Shown piece by piece: positions 31,666-41,022 of a stretch of DNA of 64,000 nt. Under the pieces are notes generated by a model. The model did not search any database. It saw only the letters and a list, made by a program, of their open reading frames with translations, and was not told where the DNA came from. The position numbers and the translations under genes were made by a program. Source of the DNA: Nitzschia sp. DOCU1 (lineage: Eukaryota; Bacillariophyta; Bacillariophyceae; Bacillariales; Bacillariaceae). The first letter of the stretch is position 1, and every line of letters starts with the position of its first letter. The stretch spans positions 248,001-312,000 of the forward strand of contig OX595990.1 of assembly GCA_951394045.1 (NCBI GenBank), given 5' to 3'.

Positions 31666-32901
31666 ATGAGCCAGAAAACGATAAGCTTTCTCCACTCGTT
31701 GGCGACTACTCGCGCAAGCAGTACAGTGAGGGAACAAGATCGCACGGATGATACTACCATTCCAGTCCAGAATGGTGACCAAACGAGCAATAGCAGCATT
31801 AGTCAGGAAAACAAAGTCATTTCAACGAACAACAGCAAAAAGTTCCTGAATGCTTCGTCGTCTCGTACGACGCGTACCATGTCAAGTGAGGATGATCAAC
31901 GACTCCCAGACGATGAAGATCCTACTGCTCCCGTCAACGTGTCCAAAGCCCAAAACAACAAGCAGGATGCTAAAAAGCAACAACAGCAACAACAACAAAC
32001 TTGGTCACGATTCCGGGTTCTTTTGTGTGGTTGTTTCTGTACTACGTTATGGGTATTGGTGGGAGTCTTGTTGTGGTACGTTTTCTTCTTTAGTCGAGCC
32101 CAAGAGGACATCGTGGCCAGTTGTGGAGACTGTTATTGTATAGCGGGAAATCAAACGTGTCCTATCCAAACCAAACCACGCATGAACTTTACCAAACAAG
32201 AAATTCGAACCTGGGCTTCGTTGGAATTAATCAATCCCTACCAACTTGACTGCGATCCGTATGTCGACAATAATTGTCAAACGAATCCACCGCAAAATCA
32301 AACCTTGATGGATTTGGGGGATGTGGCGGTTTGTGCGATTCACTTTGAACATGCCAATGTCGATCCTGATAATTGTGAATATTCCAGATATTGGCTCAAG
32401 ACATATGCTAGCATGGAGGAAGCACTAGAAGCGGGTGGCTTTGTGACGCACGCCGGTCATTGTGGTGTTTGTAGTACGCTGCAAGACTTCGCAGCCTATT
32501 TGGATGTCATGGACTTGACTACGCAAGGGAAGATATGTACCGCTCAAGGTGCCGTTTCTCCCGAAAGTGGACGCAATTGTTATCGGGACTTGGGATTGAC
32601 GGATGCTTGTGCGGGAATGTGGTGGCATAATTCCTGGAATACAGCCAAGAATTGTTTTCGAGAATGCGTCATTGGAGAAGGAACCAAAGACAGTCCCAAC
32701 AACGGGCCGGCACCCGAATGTAAGATGAATGACTGCCTCGAATGCGACGAAGAAAAATCGGGATACGAGTTTCGAAGAATTGCCGGTCGCACAAGACGGC
32801 GTTCGGGCGTCTTGTCGTCTATTGCCCGTCCTTGCGATCAAATCAATAGGATCCCGCAGTATCCGTGTCCAGCAACGAGACCTTTGGCCGACACGGACTA
32901 G
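31666..32901 (+). CDS. Type II membrane protein with Cys-rich lumenal/extracellular domain
   Basis: 411 aa from ATG 31666. The N-terminal ~115 residues are polar and presumably cytosolic, with a Gln run (105-111). One TM helix lies at ~116-143 (FRVLLCGCFCTTLWVLVGVLLWYV). The C-terminal ~265 residues have many cysteines, mostly paired by spacing (CGDCYC, HCGVC, NCFREC, CLECDE), and N-glycosylation sequons (NQT, NFT). Conserved-looking blocks include FTKQEIRTWASLELINPYQ, THAGHCGVCSTLQDFAAYLD and DLGLTDACAGMWW. The family is not recognised. A surface or secretory-pathway role with disulfides is inferred. Confidence 0.75.
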   Translation: MSQKTISFLHSLATTRASSTVREQDRTDDTTIPVQNGDQTSNSSISQENKVISTNNSKKFLNASSSRTTRTMSSEDDQRLPDDEDPTAPVNVSKAQNNKQDAKKQQQQQQQTWSRFRVLLCGCFCTTLWVLVGVLLWYVFFFSRAQEDIVASCGDCYCIAGNQTCPIQTKPRMNFTKQEIRTWASLELINPYQLDCDPYVDNNCQTNPPQNQTLMDLGDVAVCAIHFEHANVDPDNCEYSRYWLKTYASMEEALEAGGFVTHAGHCGVCSTLQDFAAYLDVMDLTTQGKICTAQGAVSPESGRNCYRDLGLTDACAGMWWHNSWNTAKNCFRECVIGEGTKDSPNNGPAPECKMNDCLECDEEKSGYEFRRIAGRTRRRSGVLSSIARPCDQINRIPQYPCPATRPLADTD

Positions 32902-33254
32902 CTAGGCTGCTACGACTAGCTAGCGGCAAAGGAATGCAGCTATTAGAGACATGCAGAGAGAGAGAGAGAGAGAGATGGGTGGAATATCTCAATTGCGATT
33001 TTAGCGATTACAATACAAGACCATGCCCACTAAAGTTGCCAGCCAGAAGCCACCCCTCACAAACTCATCCAACGGCTACTTGACACCTTTTAAAGAAGAA
33101 GCAATTTTCATTAATGCTATAGTAATACATCTGCTATCTCCTACTTTCGAGCAGCAGCCATTTTATTGTTACTCGGATTCCCATCGTACTGTGGGCCGTT
33201 CCAAGAAAGCCATGCAGAGACATTCCACCGACTGAAAACGGTCTTGTCGGTACC
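32902..33254. other. Convergent intergenic region with GA microsatellite
   Basis: Contains an (AG)n run at about 32953-32975. Otherwise nothing is recognised; it separates two convergent genes. Confidence 0.6.
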
Positions 33255-34571
33255 CTATTCTTCTATTTCGCTAGTAGTTTTACTTCCGGCTCCTGTAGAT
33301 CCTGGTTCGCCATCGTTGGCGCCCTCCTGAAACATTCGAACGTCAAGCAAGTGGTCAAAGTACTGTATGCAGTGCGCGAACGGTGTTTTGCAAAATACTT
33401 ACATCAAGGGGGCCCTGCTCCTGCACAAGTTGGGATAGACGCTCCAAGTTTTCGATTGCCTGCGGGTGTATGGCTCGGACTTGAGGAGCTTCTTCAAGCG
33501 ATACGGCGCGCGGTTGCAGGAATCTACTGGTACTTGAATCCGGAGCATCCTCCAAGATCAAATCAAGCTCGGCGCCATCTTCAATAAATTGCTGTCGCGT
33601 CTCATTCACCGGCTCGGGCAACTGATTCTGAGGGATTCTTAGAAACGGGCTTGTCTGCTCAAATCGAAAGCTTGCCGAGGATGAAATTATTTCTCGGATG
33701 AGACAATCGAGTTCCGCATTATCCAGCTTGGGGCCTTCCTCCAACTCCGTTTTCACCTGGATGGCGACACGTTCGTATTCGTTCCCACAATCACATTCTG
33801 CCTTGCCCTTGGCGCGACAGTTGCCGCACCTGTATGGACCGCGTTTGGTTGCATTCGAGATCGAGCGCCGACGTGTGGCCCTTGTTTCTTTCATTGCCGT
33901 CTTGACTGCTCCAACAACCTGCTCCAAGGTGGGTCGGCATAGATGCCCCTTTCGCAGTTGTCCACAGATTCCGCACTTTTGGGCCGGCTTTAGTTTTTCT
34001 TCGGTGGCGCGGCTTCCATGCCACCGCCATCTCGCGGTTCGACGTTTTTCGCATTGACAGCTATCTCCCTCGCCCATGCGCTGAGATCAATGCCAAATTC
34101 ATTCATGAATCTGACAATGAGCTCCTCGTTTGGCCGGGGAAGTAATCCGTCGCTTGAGTTGATGTAAGTGGAGACTATCCGTCCTAGCTCATCGTTTGCA
34201 CGCTCCATCCACATTGCACAATCGCGAATGTATACAGCAAGGACTCTTGCTACTGCTGGCTCCTCCGAAAGGCGTTGGAAAAGCTCCAAGTAAACCTGCT
34301 CTGGTGGAACAGGCATACTTGCGGCTTCACCGCCTCTCGTCAAATGCGCAGGCTCCAAATAACCCTGCTCCATCGGGTCAGGATTATCTGCAGCCTGTCC
34401 ATCTAACAAAACATTCCGACGTTGTTCCATCCCCCCGTCATTCCACGGCACGGCCCAATCTGCTGCAAAGTCATCCACATCCGTCTCGGCGTCATTAGCC
34501 TCGACCATGGGGCGGTCTTCCTCCGACATTTCCTCGGGATCTTCTTCTTCTTCCTTACCTTGGTTTTTCAT
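33255..34571 (-). pseudogene. CCHC-knuckle protein gene with a one-base frameshift (2 exons)
   Basis: From ATG 34571 one frame runs to 33990 (acidic, EEEEDPEEMSEEDR, ending PPKKN and a stop); the next frame takes over just there with KLKPAQKCGICGQLRKGHLC, a C-x2-C-x6-H-x-C knuckle. The break falls in a run of five A (T on the plus strand, 33994-33998); one more A would join the frames. A 76-bp GT-AG intron (33327-33402; donor GTAAGT, acceptor TTTCAG) then leads to a last exon 33255-33326 encoding 23 residues (EGAND..EIEE) and TAG. The second half also has a CGNC..CDCGNEYE cluster. The total length is consistent with about 413 aa if the base is restored. It may be a pseudogene, or a sequencing error in a homopolymer. 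Function unknown; related by the knuckle to the gene at 18981. Confidence 0.65.
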
Positions 34572-35188
34572 TGCCCATTCACCACCACGCACAAAACTGC
34601 TTCTACAACCACCCTCCCCAAGATTGTGAACACACTGGGATGATCTAGATCGGGGTGTATCGACCACTTGTGCTTCCCCTCAAAATCCGAGCGCACTCCA
34701 ACGGGAGAAGAGAATCTCCAAACATGAGCGAAGAGTTTTCAAAGAGGTACATGAAAATCCGAGCCGTCGTCGCCGCCCGCCGACCGACCGTGACAACTCA
34801 CTCGACTCGCCACCGAAGGCGAGCCCGCACCGACCGTAGATAGAATTAGAAGATGACGAGATGGCTCAGTCAATAAGGACATTGATATAGTAGTAGACCA
34901 GATAGCTACCGGTAGTCGCAACGATCAATAGTAGACGCGGCGGCGTGTAGATTCGTCATGCTCATCTTATTTCCAATAGTGCATACTCCAAGTCGCCATC
35001 CAGTTGACCTGAGATCTTTCACTGATTGCAAGAGATAGATTAGCCTGAATGGCGACCGATGTAATCGAACCCCCAGCTAGTCAGATAATAAATGGATGAT
35101 ATCGTTGCTTCCTCAAGGCTGCTTCCAAGTGATCATCATTGAAAGTCGTCACGATTCTCGTTCTTGAGGTGATGGGACGTGTTGCTTT
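34572..35188. other. Intergenic, between two minus-strand genes
   Basis: Holds the promoter of the CCHC gene and the 3' flank of the gene at 35189. No repeat or gene is recognised. Confidence 0.5.
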
Positions 35189-36124
35189 CTAGCTGCTGTT
35201 GCTGCTGCTGCAATTGACGGCGCCATAGTTCGAGTTCCACGCGATGTAAATCATACAGCTGATTTCGTAGCAGTGCCGTCTCCACAAATCCACCACGGCA
35301 ATGCCATCCCAACTGCCAGCCTTGACTCGGACCGTCCTATATTGTCCGCCTCCGGCAATGATTTCATGTAATACTTCTTCTTGGGGAATCAATGGCGGCA
35401 GAACATTTGCTGTAGCATCTGATCTGGATAATGCCGATAATGATGAACCGCGTGTGAGATGGGGATAGTTCTTCTCGGCATACACGGCCAAAGAATGATA
35501 GACGGGATGATCCAGCGTTGTTGGCAATTCAGCCAATGCCTTGGGACCCCCAGCTATCCAATACTTGGCATTTTCAAAGCCCGTATAACCCCCTTCACCT
35601 TCTTGCCAGCCTTCTAGTCGATGAATGATCGAATGCAAAATGTCGTCCATTTCACTTAGAGGATGATCTTGAGTCCAGTTCGTTTGACCCCTATGCGTTC
35701 CCGCATACTCTGCGTACTCGAGCTCTTGAAACGAAACTCCCAATAGAACTTCATGGGCAGCATCCAAATAGTCCGCTACGATCAACTCCAACGTCCAAAG
35801 GGCCTTTGCAGGTGCGGCGGCGAGTCCAGGCCGCAATCGTTCCTGCCACTCGGACGGTAAATCCCGAAGAGCTGAGCGACCATGATTGAAAATTGAATAA
35901 GCCAGTGATTGATTTCCCCATTGGAGCGGCACTGTAGTTTCATTTCGTTCCAACGATGAGCCTCCTCCTCGTCCAGGAATGAACGCGCTGCTGGCCAATG
36001 TCTCTGAAATCTGGTGGCCGACCGCATTCCTCCTGAACGGTAACGAGCGACCAAAGACAACCACTGAAGGTAACAACGCTAAAGTGCGAATGAGTACAAG
36101 TACTCCAAACAACAAAAGGTCCAT
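35189..36124 (-). CDS. Secreted hypothetical protein
   Basis: 311 aa, ATG at 36124. The N-terminus is a signal peptide (MDLLLFGVLVLIRTLALLPSV). The mature part has N-glycosylation sequons (NET, NQS, NWT) and a mainly helical middle: KALWTLELIVADYLDAAHEV, DDILHSIIHRLEGWQ, FENAKYWIAGG, YHSLAVYAEKNYPHL. The C-terminal ~50 residues include YRTVRVKAGSWDG and DLWRRHCYEISCMIY, and end in a Ser/Asn tail. No known family is recognised. Its promoter shares a 97-bp block (36214-36310) with the first SET gene, so the two may be co-regulated. Confidence 0.65.
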   Translation of the reverse strand: MDLLLFGVLVLIRTLALLPSVVVFGRSLPFRRNAVGHQISETLASSAFIPGRGGGSSLERNETTVPLQWGNQSLAYSIFNHGRSALRDLPSEWQERLRPGLAAAPAKALWTLELIVADYLDAAHEVLLGVSFQELEYAEYAGTHRGQTNWTQDHPLSEMDDILHSIIHRLEGWQEGEGGYTGFENAKYWIAGGPKALAELPTTLDHPVYHSLAVYAEKNYPHLTRGSSLSALSRSDATANVLPPLIPQEEVLHEIIAGGGQYRTVRVKAGSWDGIAVVDLWRRHCYEISCMIYIAWNSNYGAVNCSSSNSS

Positions 36125-36213
36125 GGTCTTCCTTCTTGAGCCGTACTGGATGTGGTTGACATGAAATGATGCAGCGTAGCAGCAGCATTCCTATCGTCGC
36201 TTTTGGGCGGGAT

Positions 36214-36310
36214 GAGAAAAGATCCGACCGATTTTTCGGTCAAAGTGGTCAGTTTAAATAACGTCATCGAAAGAAATTACCCGCGCGCGCCGGCCCTAAC
36301 CATACCAGGT
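36214..36310 (-). promoter_or_regulatory. Shared 97-bp promoter block, copy 1
   Basis: Lies 90-186 bp upstream of the ATG at 36124. It matches 38012-38108 with three visible mismatches. It contains an inverted repeat GACCGATTTTTCGGTC, a core AACGTCATCG (TGACGTCATCG in the other copy) and a CCGCGCGCGCCGGCCC tract. Confidence 0.65.
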
Positions 36311-36443
36311 ATCATCATAGATAGTACTACTACATCTACTACTAATTGCGTCCCGTTACTACTACCGGAGGTAGTCACTGTCTCTTGAAGAGATATTGAA
36401 CGAATGCTATTAGCTACCAGCATGGATAAGTGGGATTGATGGC
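36311..36443 (-). other. 3' flank of SET-A, shared with SET-B
   Basis: ATAGATAGTACTACT, CTACCGGAGGTAGTCACTG and TCTCTTGAAGAGATATTGAA recur in the 3' flank of SET-B (40895-41022), and more diverged downstream of the SET fusion gene, where the retrotransposon splits them. TCTCTTGAAGAGA is an inverted repeat that could act at the mRNA 3' end. Confidence 0.55.
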
Positions 36444-37841
36444 TTATTGTGAGGAGGCGTCGTCGATTACAACTTGCTCCGAGGAAAGCTGCTGCTCCAC
36501 CAGAGCCTCGATCGTGCTGGCCAGTGCAATAACCAACGAGTTGTAGAATTGTTGGATCATGGTTCGCTCGAAAGATGATGGAACTAGCTGCATCTCGCCT
36601 TCTATATCCAACCGTTGCAAGCGTTCGAGCTGAATTTGTAAAAACTCAATCGGCGATTTGTCCTCGGCGTTTTGCTCATCGGATGGGGGAACATCGTAGA
36701 AAACGGCATAATAGCTTCCGTCTTTGTCGTTCTTGTGAATTCGTGCATAGATATCATGATCTTGAAACGGCCAGAGCTGAGGGTACTCTTCAATAAACCC
36801 GAAATCACGATATATCCCTGGCGTTCCCCACAAAAGGCCATCGTCATCACAGCTTGAGCAAAAGTTGTAAGAGTAGAGAATTTCCTCTCCAGCTTCTATA
36901 GGGCGGGTGGTCCAAACTTTGTAGTTTTCGTTCTCAGCCAGAGCTTTCAAGGAGCTTTCTTCTACATTGACCCGTTCCTCGATGTCATGATTGACAAAGT
37001 CCCAAAGAGGAAGCAGCTCGGAATCAAAACCTCGTTGGATTGTCAAAGCGATCGAATGAATGCCATCCTGATCATCAGCCTCGACACAGCCGCTCTTGAC
37101 AAACAAATCCATCCAATCTACCAAGTCGGCCGGTGGTAGAGGCGAGACAGCGTATTGGTCGCTCCAAAAGTCGTCGCCCATTGATCCGATGCCCTGAATC
37201 TTGCGCAACAAACTCTTTCCTTCTGGGCTGTAGGTTGTTGGTAATTGACCCGTCATTTGTGTTTCTTCCAGGTAACGGATATAAGGTGCGAACTCCGTAG
37301 ATGTTGGTGACTGTCGGTATAGCCTGGTTTCTTCCAACAATCGTTTGGAAAGACGGCAGGTAGTCTCGACATATTTGTCAGGATAAGACGACCTACCTCG
37401 GTCGCCTCGTTCGTCCTTGCTTTGAGCACCGAATGTATCATCCCCCTCCTCCTCAGAAGGTTCCCTGGGAATTGCGAGAAACAAATTGCGGGGCATTTCC
37501 ACAATCGTTTTGTCTAATCCGATCGTTGACTTGGCAAATATTCCAAATGGACTCGATGGGTCGTTGGGGTCACGACGACGGATTTCCAGCTTATCGCTCC
37601 AGAAGCCTCCTTTGGACCGAAACCAGGCAACCATGTCGTCGCTATATGCAGAAGCGTCGTTACTTGGAACTTGGCCACCAGAAGAACAAACACCATCGTG
37701 ATGTTCCACGTTTTCATTAGCAGCAGAACAACTTCTTGTTTCTAACAACAACGACGTAACCCCACCAGCAACAGCAGCACTACTAGGAAGAAGAAGAAGA
37801 AGAAGAAGCGGGAGCGAGATAATACCAAAAGCGAAGAACAT
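36444..37841 (-). CDS. SET-domain protein A with signal peptide
   Basis: 465 aa. The ATG at 37841 is chosen because the frame upstream has no ATG and this one opens a signal peptide (MFFAFGIISLPLLLLLLLPSS). The rest resembles class VII SET methyltransferases (SETD3 / Rubisco-LSMT type) that use S-adenosylmethionine: SPFGIFA near 97-103, a helical insert (CRLSKRLLEETRLY, YIRYLEETQ), DFVNHD with N-H at 284-285, and AGEEILYSYNFC at 317-328, with the catalytic-type Tyr. The conserved tail PGIYRDFGFIEEYPQLWPF replaces a Rubisco-LSMT substrate domain. The substrate is unknown; the signal peptide suggests a secretory or plastid route rather than nuclear histones. First of four minus-strand SET genes in tandem. 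Confidence 0.85.
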   Translation of the reverse strand: MFFAFGIISLPLLLLLLLPSSAAVAGGVTSLLLETRSCSAANENVEHHDGVCSSGGQVPSNDASAYSDDMVAWFRSKGGFWSDKLEIRRRDPNDPSSPFGIFAKSTIGLDKTIVEMPRNLFLAIPREPSEEEGDDTFGAQSKDERGDRGRSSYPDKYVETTCRLSKRLLEETRLYRQSPTSTEFAPYIRYLEETQMTGQLPTTYSPEGKSLLRKIQGIGSMGDDFWSDQYAVSPLPPADLVDWMDLFVKSGCVEADDQDGIHSIALTIQRGFDSELLPLWDFVNHDIEERVNVEESSLKALAENENYKVWTTRPIEAGEEILYSYNFCSSCDDDGLLWGTPGIYRDFGFIEEYPQLWPFQDHDIYARIHKNDKDGSYYAVFYDVPPSDEQNAEDKSPIEFLQIQLERLQRLDIEGEMQLVPSSFERTMIQQFYNSLVIALASTIEALVEQQLSSEQVVIDDASSQ

Positions 37842-38011
37842 TCGAATTGAATGATGGGGTCCGTCGGCCTGAAATAGTAGGGATGATTTGATCAAATTAA
37901 GTTCTCTCAAGTTTGTGGTGCTACTAGAGGTTCTCCCAGCGTCTAAAACGAAGGGCTCTCCTGCCTGCGGAGGAATCAGAATCGTCTCGCCGCGACTGCT
38001 CTTTGCACAGA

Positions 38012-38108
38012 GAGAAAAGATCCGACCGATTTTTCGGTCAAAGTGGTCAGTTCAATTGACGTCATCGAAAGAAATTACCCGCGCGCGCCGGCCCTAACCA
38101 TACCAGGT
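38012..38108 (-). promoter_or_regulatory. Shared 97-bp promoter block, copy 2, with CRE-like site
   Basis: Lies 171-267 bp upstream of the SET-A ATG and matches 36214-36310. It contains a perfect palindromic CRE, TGACGTCA, at 38057-38064. TGACGT-type elements are known in diatom promoters that respond to CO2/cAMP through bZIP factors; such regulation here is inference. Confidence 0.65.
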
Positions 38109-38165
38109 ACAAGGGGCGCAAACTTAATTTGGTCGGATTGCAATAGTGTGTCCCAGAAATCGTTA

Positions 38166-38218
38166 TTTGGGACAGAAGTTTGCGTCCGGCCGGCTCGATC
38201 GCAAACTTCCGTCCCAAA
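38166..38218. repeat. Inverted repeat, 19-bp arms
   Basis: TTTGGGACAGAAGTTTGCG (38166-38184) pairs with 38200-38218 with one mismatch around a 15-nt loop containing CCGGCCGG. Variants of the same words (GGGACA, CGCAAAC, CGGCCGGCTC) recur at 38225-38285 and again near 39590-39650, so this is probably part of a degenerate repeat family. Confidence 0.6.
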
Positions 38219-38500
38219 CAGCAATCACATGTGACAGAAGTTTGGGACAAATAACGTTGTTTGCGTTCCAAGTCCCAAGTTGTGCCACAAATACAGCATG
38301 TAGAATTCTACGACATAAATTCTAGTAGGAAACCTAAAACATATGCTTTCGGACTGGCCATGCGACATTCGCCAGCGTCATCAAAACGAGTTGGCGAGTC
38401 TCCAATTCTGGCGCGGACCTGCATCCATCGCCGATGTTTCGCAAGAGACAAGTAGCAAGAACGATGCCATTTCCATGGCATCCACGCTGCCGTCAACATC

Positions 38501-38923
38501 ATGATGAACAATAGCAACAGCAACAACTACAACAACTATTACACTCCTCTCGCCCTCTACAGCGGAGGAGGTACTACTAGTCAGCGGGTCACTGCATCCG
38601 CTGGCCGTGGCAACAAACAGCCCGCAGCAGCCGCTTCGTTCCCGCATGCCGCGTTGCAGCATGCCATTTTGCATCACGACCCGGATGAGTTGAGCAGCGT
38701 CGATGATGATTTTGCAGTGATGGATCCACTGCCTATTCAAAACAAGAGCCCTATCGAATTGGATGATGGTGGTGCCTTAAACAACGAGGAGAACAACGGG
38801 AGCAATCATCGTGCTATCGGGCCAATGACGACGAAGACTTTGCCTGGGCAACTCCTTGGCAAGCAGTTTCCTGGGCAACTCTACGACTCTAGTAAATCTT
38901 CAACATCCAATATGAAAAGATAA
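38501..38923 (+). CDS. Low-complexity hypothetical protein
   Basis: 140 aa from ATG 38501. Asn/Tyr/Ser-rich N-terminus (MMNNSNSNNYNNYYTPLALY), an Ala/His middle, an acidic stretch (DPDELSSVDDDFAVMD) and a repeated LPGQLLGKQFPGQL near the end. No family is recognised. It overlaps tail-to-tail with the broken minus-strand frame at 38900-39276. It could be chance, though its length and ATG context are acceptable. Confidence 0.35.
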   Translation: MMNNSNSNNYNNYYTPLALYSGGGTTSQRVTASAGRGNKQPAAAASFPHAALQHAILHHDPDELSSVDDDFAVMDPLPIQNKSPIELDDGGALNNEENNGSNHRAIGPMTTKTLPGQLLGKQFPGQLYDSSKSSTSNMKR

Positions 38924-39276
38924 ATCGCACAAGTCAACCATGCAATTGCCCTGTGTAAAATAGTCCAGTTGTGGTGGAGTAACAACATCATCCTCAAGTC
39001 CATTCGAGTCATCATCGCCATTAGCAATTGCATGGATACTACCTGATGGTAGATCAGAAGGGCACTCAGACAAGTTGTCATCGTCTTGATATAGTCTGCC
39101 ATGGCTAAGTAATCATCCATGTCGCTACCGCTTAAGGAGTCATAGCGATACAAAAAGTTTGTCTTCCTTCGGCTTTTATGCTTTCCACCAGCCGTTGGCG
39201 GTAGCATATCTTCAACCTGATGCTCTTCTTCCATGTCGTCGTCACTAGGAGGATTGTGTTTGTTGTTATCCTCCAT
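38900..39276 (-). pseudogene. Acidic hypothetical protein, probably frameshifted
   Basis: From ATG 39276 (MEDNNKHNPPSDDDMEEEH) the frame is acidic and protein-like up to DDYLAMADY. Beyond about 39095-39115 that frame turns hydrophobic and odd, while another frame gives a matching acidic continuation (LYQDDDNLSECPSDLP, ANGDDDSNGLEDDVV) to a stop at 38900. The change of composition between frames suggests a single indel. The family is not recognised; acidic N-terminal regions of this kind also occur in some transposase relics. Confidence 0.35.
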
Positions 39277-40144
39277 TGTAGCTTGTTGTTACTGTTGCTG
39301 CTGTTGAGAAAGTGTTGTAAGAAGCAATGGTGAGAAGCTGTTGTCGGCATTTTTCGCATTTTTCGCGCGCTCTCTCTACTTGACTTACTACTTGCGCCTC
39401 GGCATCAAGTTTCATTTCGTTTGCTATTCGACTGGTTCGAACTTGACTAATTCGAACGTGACTGGTTCAAACTTCAAGTCGTCGAACCGAATGGTGATGT
39501 TGCATCGAGACACACATTTCTGTTGCAAATTCGGCCTTGTTTCTGGGACACCCATAAACGTCACTTTGGGACCTTGTGTTTGTGATACAGAATCGGCCGG
39601 CTCAAACGCAAATAACCGTCCCAAGTAGCGATTTCTGGGAAACACTAATGCGCGTGGGAGCCTGACGTTTCGGGTGGGGGAGTATGTGGGGAAGTACCTT
39701 TGGTATGGTTGGGATTGGGCACCCTTGACGCCGCAGTGGGTGCTTAGCCTGGCTGAGAGACGACGTACTAGATACCTTTGATATGTGTGTGCATACGTTG
39801 TGGCTCTGCCATTCCCTGACAAAAGTTAATGGTGACTTCCAATTCGACTACTTTGATTCGACTCATTGGACCGAACGTGCCGACTCGCTTGGATGTATCA
39901 GAGCAATATCTGCATATCCCCATCTGAATTTTTTGCAAAGATACATTTACCAATACATGCGCTTATGGAGTGTCCCATCATTGTCGGACTTTCTTAAACA
40001 CCAAAATGCCAATAATAAAGATCATTAAAAACCATTCATTACTAGATGAAAATTTCGCAAAAAAAGTGGCCGCGGACTCTGTAGATTCCGTTTTATACGG
40101 AGATTGTTCTCTCTCAATGCACAATTCGACATCGTCCTACCAAG
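39277..40144. other. Intergenic with short degenerate repeats
   Basis: At about 39425-39480 a short degenerate repeat of CTGGTTCGAACTTGA / ATTCGAACGTGA / CTGGTTCAAACTTCAA is seen. The 39590-39650 stretch resembles the inverted-repeat family at 38166. No gene is recognised. Confidence 0.5.
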
Positions 40145-40756
40145 TATAGCTCTTTCGAACTGCGGGGTTATTTACGTAGGCTACGTAGCCTCAGTACAAT
40201 AAAAATTTCGTTGCGTAAGCACCGCGCAATATTTTCGACGATGGCGGCACCAGGGCAAGGTTGAGGACGATTAGAGTCCATGTCGGCCATGTTGTTTATC
40301 CCCTTGCGTAACGCAACAACATCATAATGATATCAAGGCATACCTTGGTGACCGAAGAGGACCAGTCGCTTTGCTCGCCGGAGCGATATCGGCCACATAG
40401 AAATAAGTCGAGTGAGTCTAATCAGCTTTTAGACTCAGTCGACTCGCTTACCACGTAATAATCTATCCGTACTTTCTGCTGCTGCAGATTTCACCATTGC
40501 AGACCTTGAAAATTTGCCGACCTAAAGGTAACTATACCATCAGAGGTACTTCCAGATGGAGTACGATACATAGGGTCGGAAAATTTCCTGGAACGACAGC
40601 TTCTATTGAGGGTAGAGTGTAATCGTCGTTAGCTAGAAAAAGCCGCCGATAATTTGGGCGGGAAACGAAAATTTGGGGTGGGCAGGCTCATTTTTTGAAG
40701 TCAAGTACCAGCTTCGTAGGATTCTACAGTTCTAACTTGAAGTACAGAAAGAGCCG
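40145..40756. mobile_element. MITE-like dispersed repeat, copy 2
   Basis: About 612 bp, same orientation as 27728-28382 and differing by scattered substitutions plus a ~40-bp gap near the left end. It shares the ends TATAGCTCTTTCGA and GAAAGAGCCG. Two copies 12.4 kb apart with the same ends in unrelated flanks support a dispersed element rather than local duplication. Confidence 0.65.
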
Positions 40757-41022
40757 AACCTGTAATTTGCGTGACTTCTGAAATGCTAAAATGCTGAATT
40801 TTAGCCAATCAGCGTGCAGGATTTTGTTCCACAGCCGATTCACGATCGCACACACATATTCTACCTCCGGGGATAAACCCACTGCAGCTCCATCATCATA
40901 GATAGTACTACTATCTACTACTAATTGCGTCCCGTTACTACTACCGGAGGTAGTCACTGTCTCTTGAAGAGATATTGAACGAATACTATTAGCTACCAGC
41001 ACGGATAAGTGGGATTGATGGC
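40757..41022 (-). other. 3' flank of SET-B
   Basis: From about 40895 this matches the 3' flank of SET-A, including TCTCTTGAAGAGATATTGAA. The first part has no recognisable content. Confidence 0.5.
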
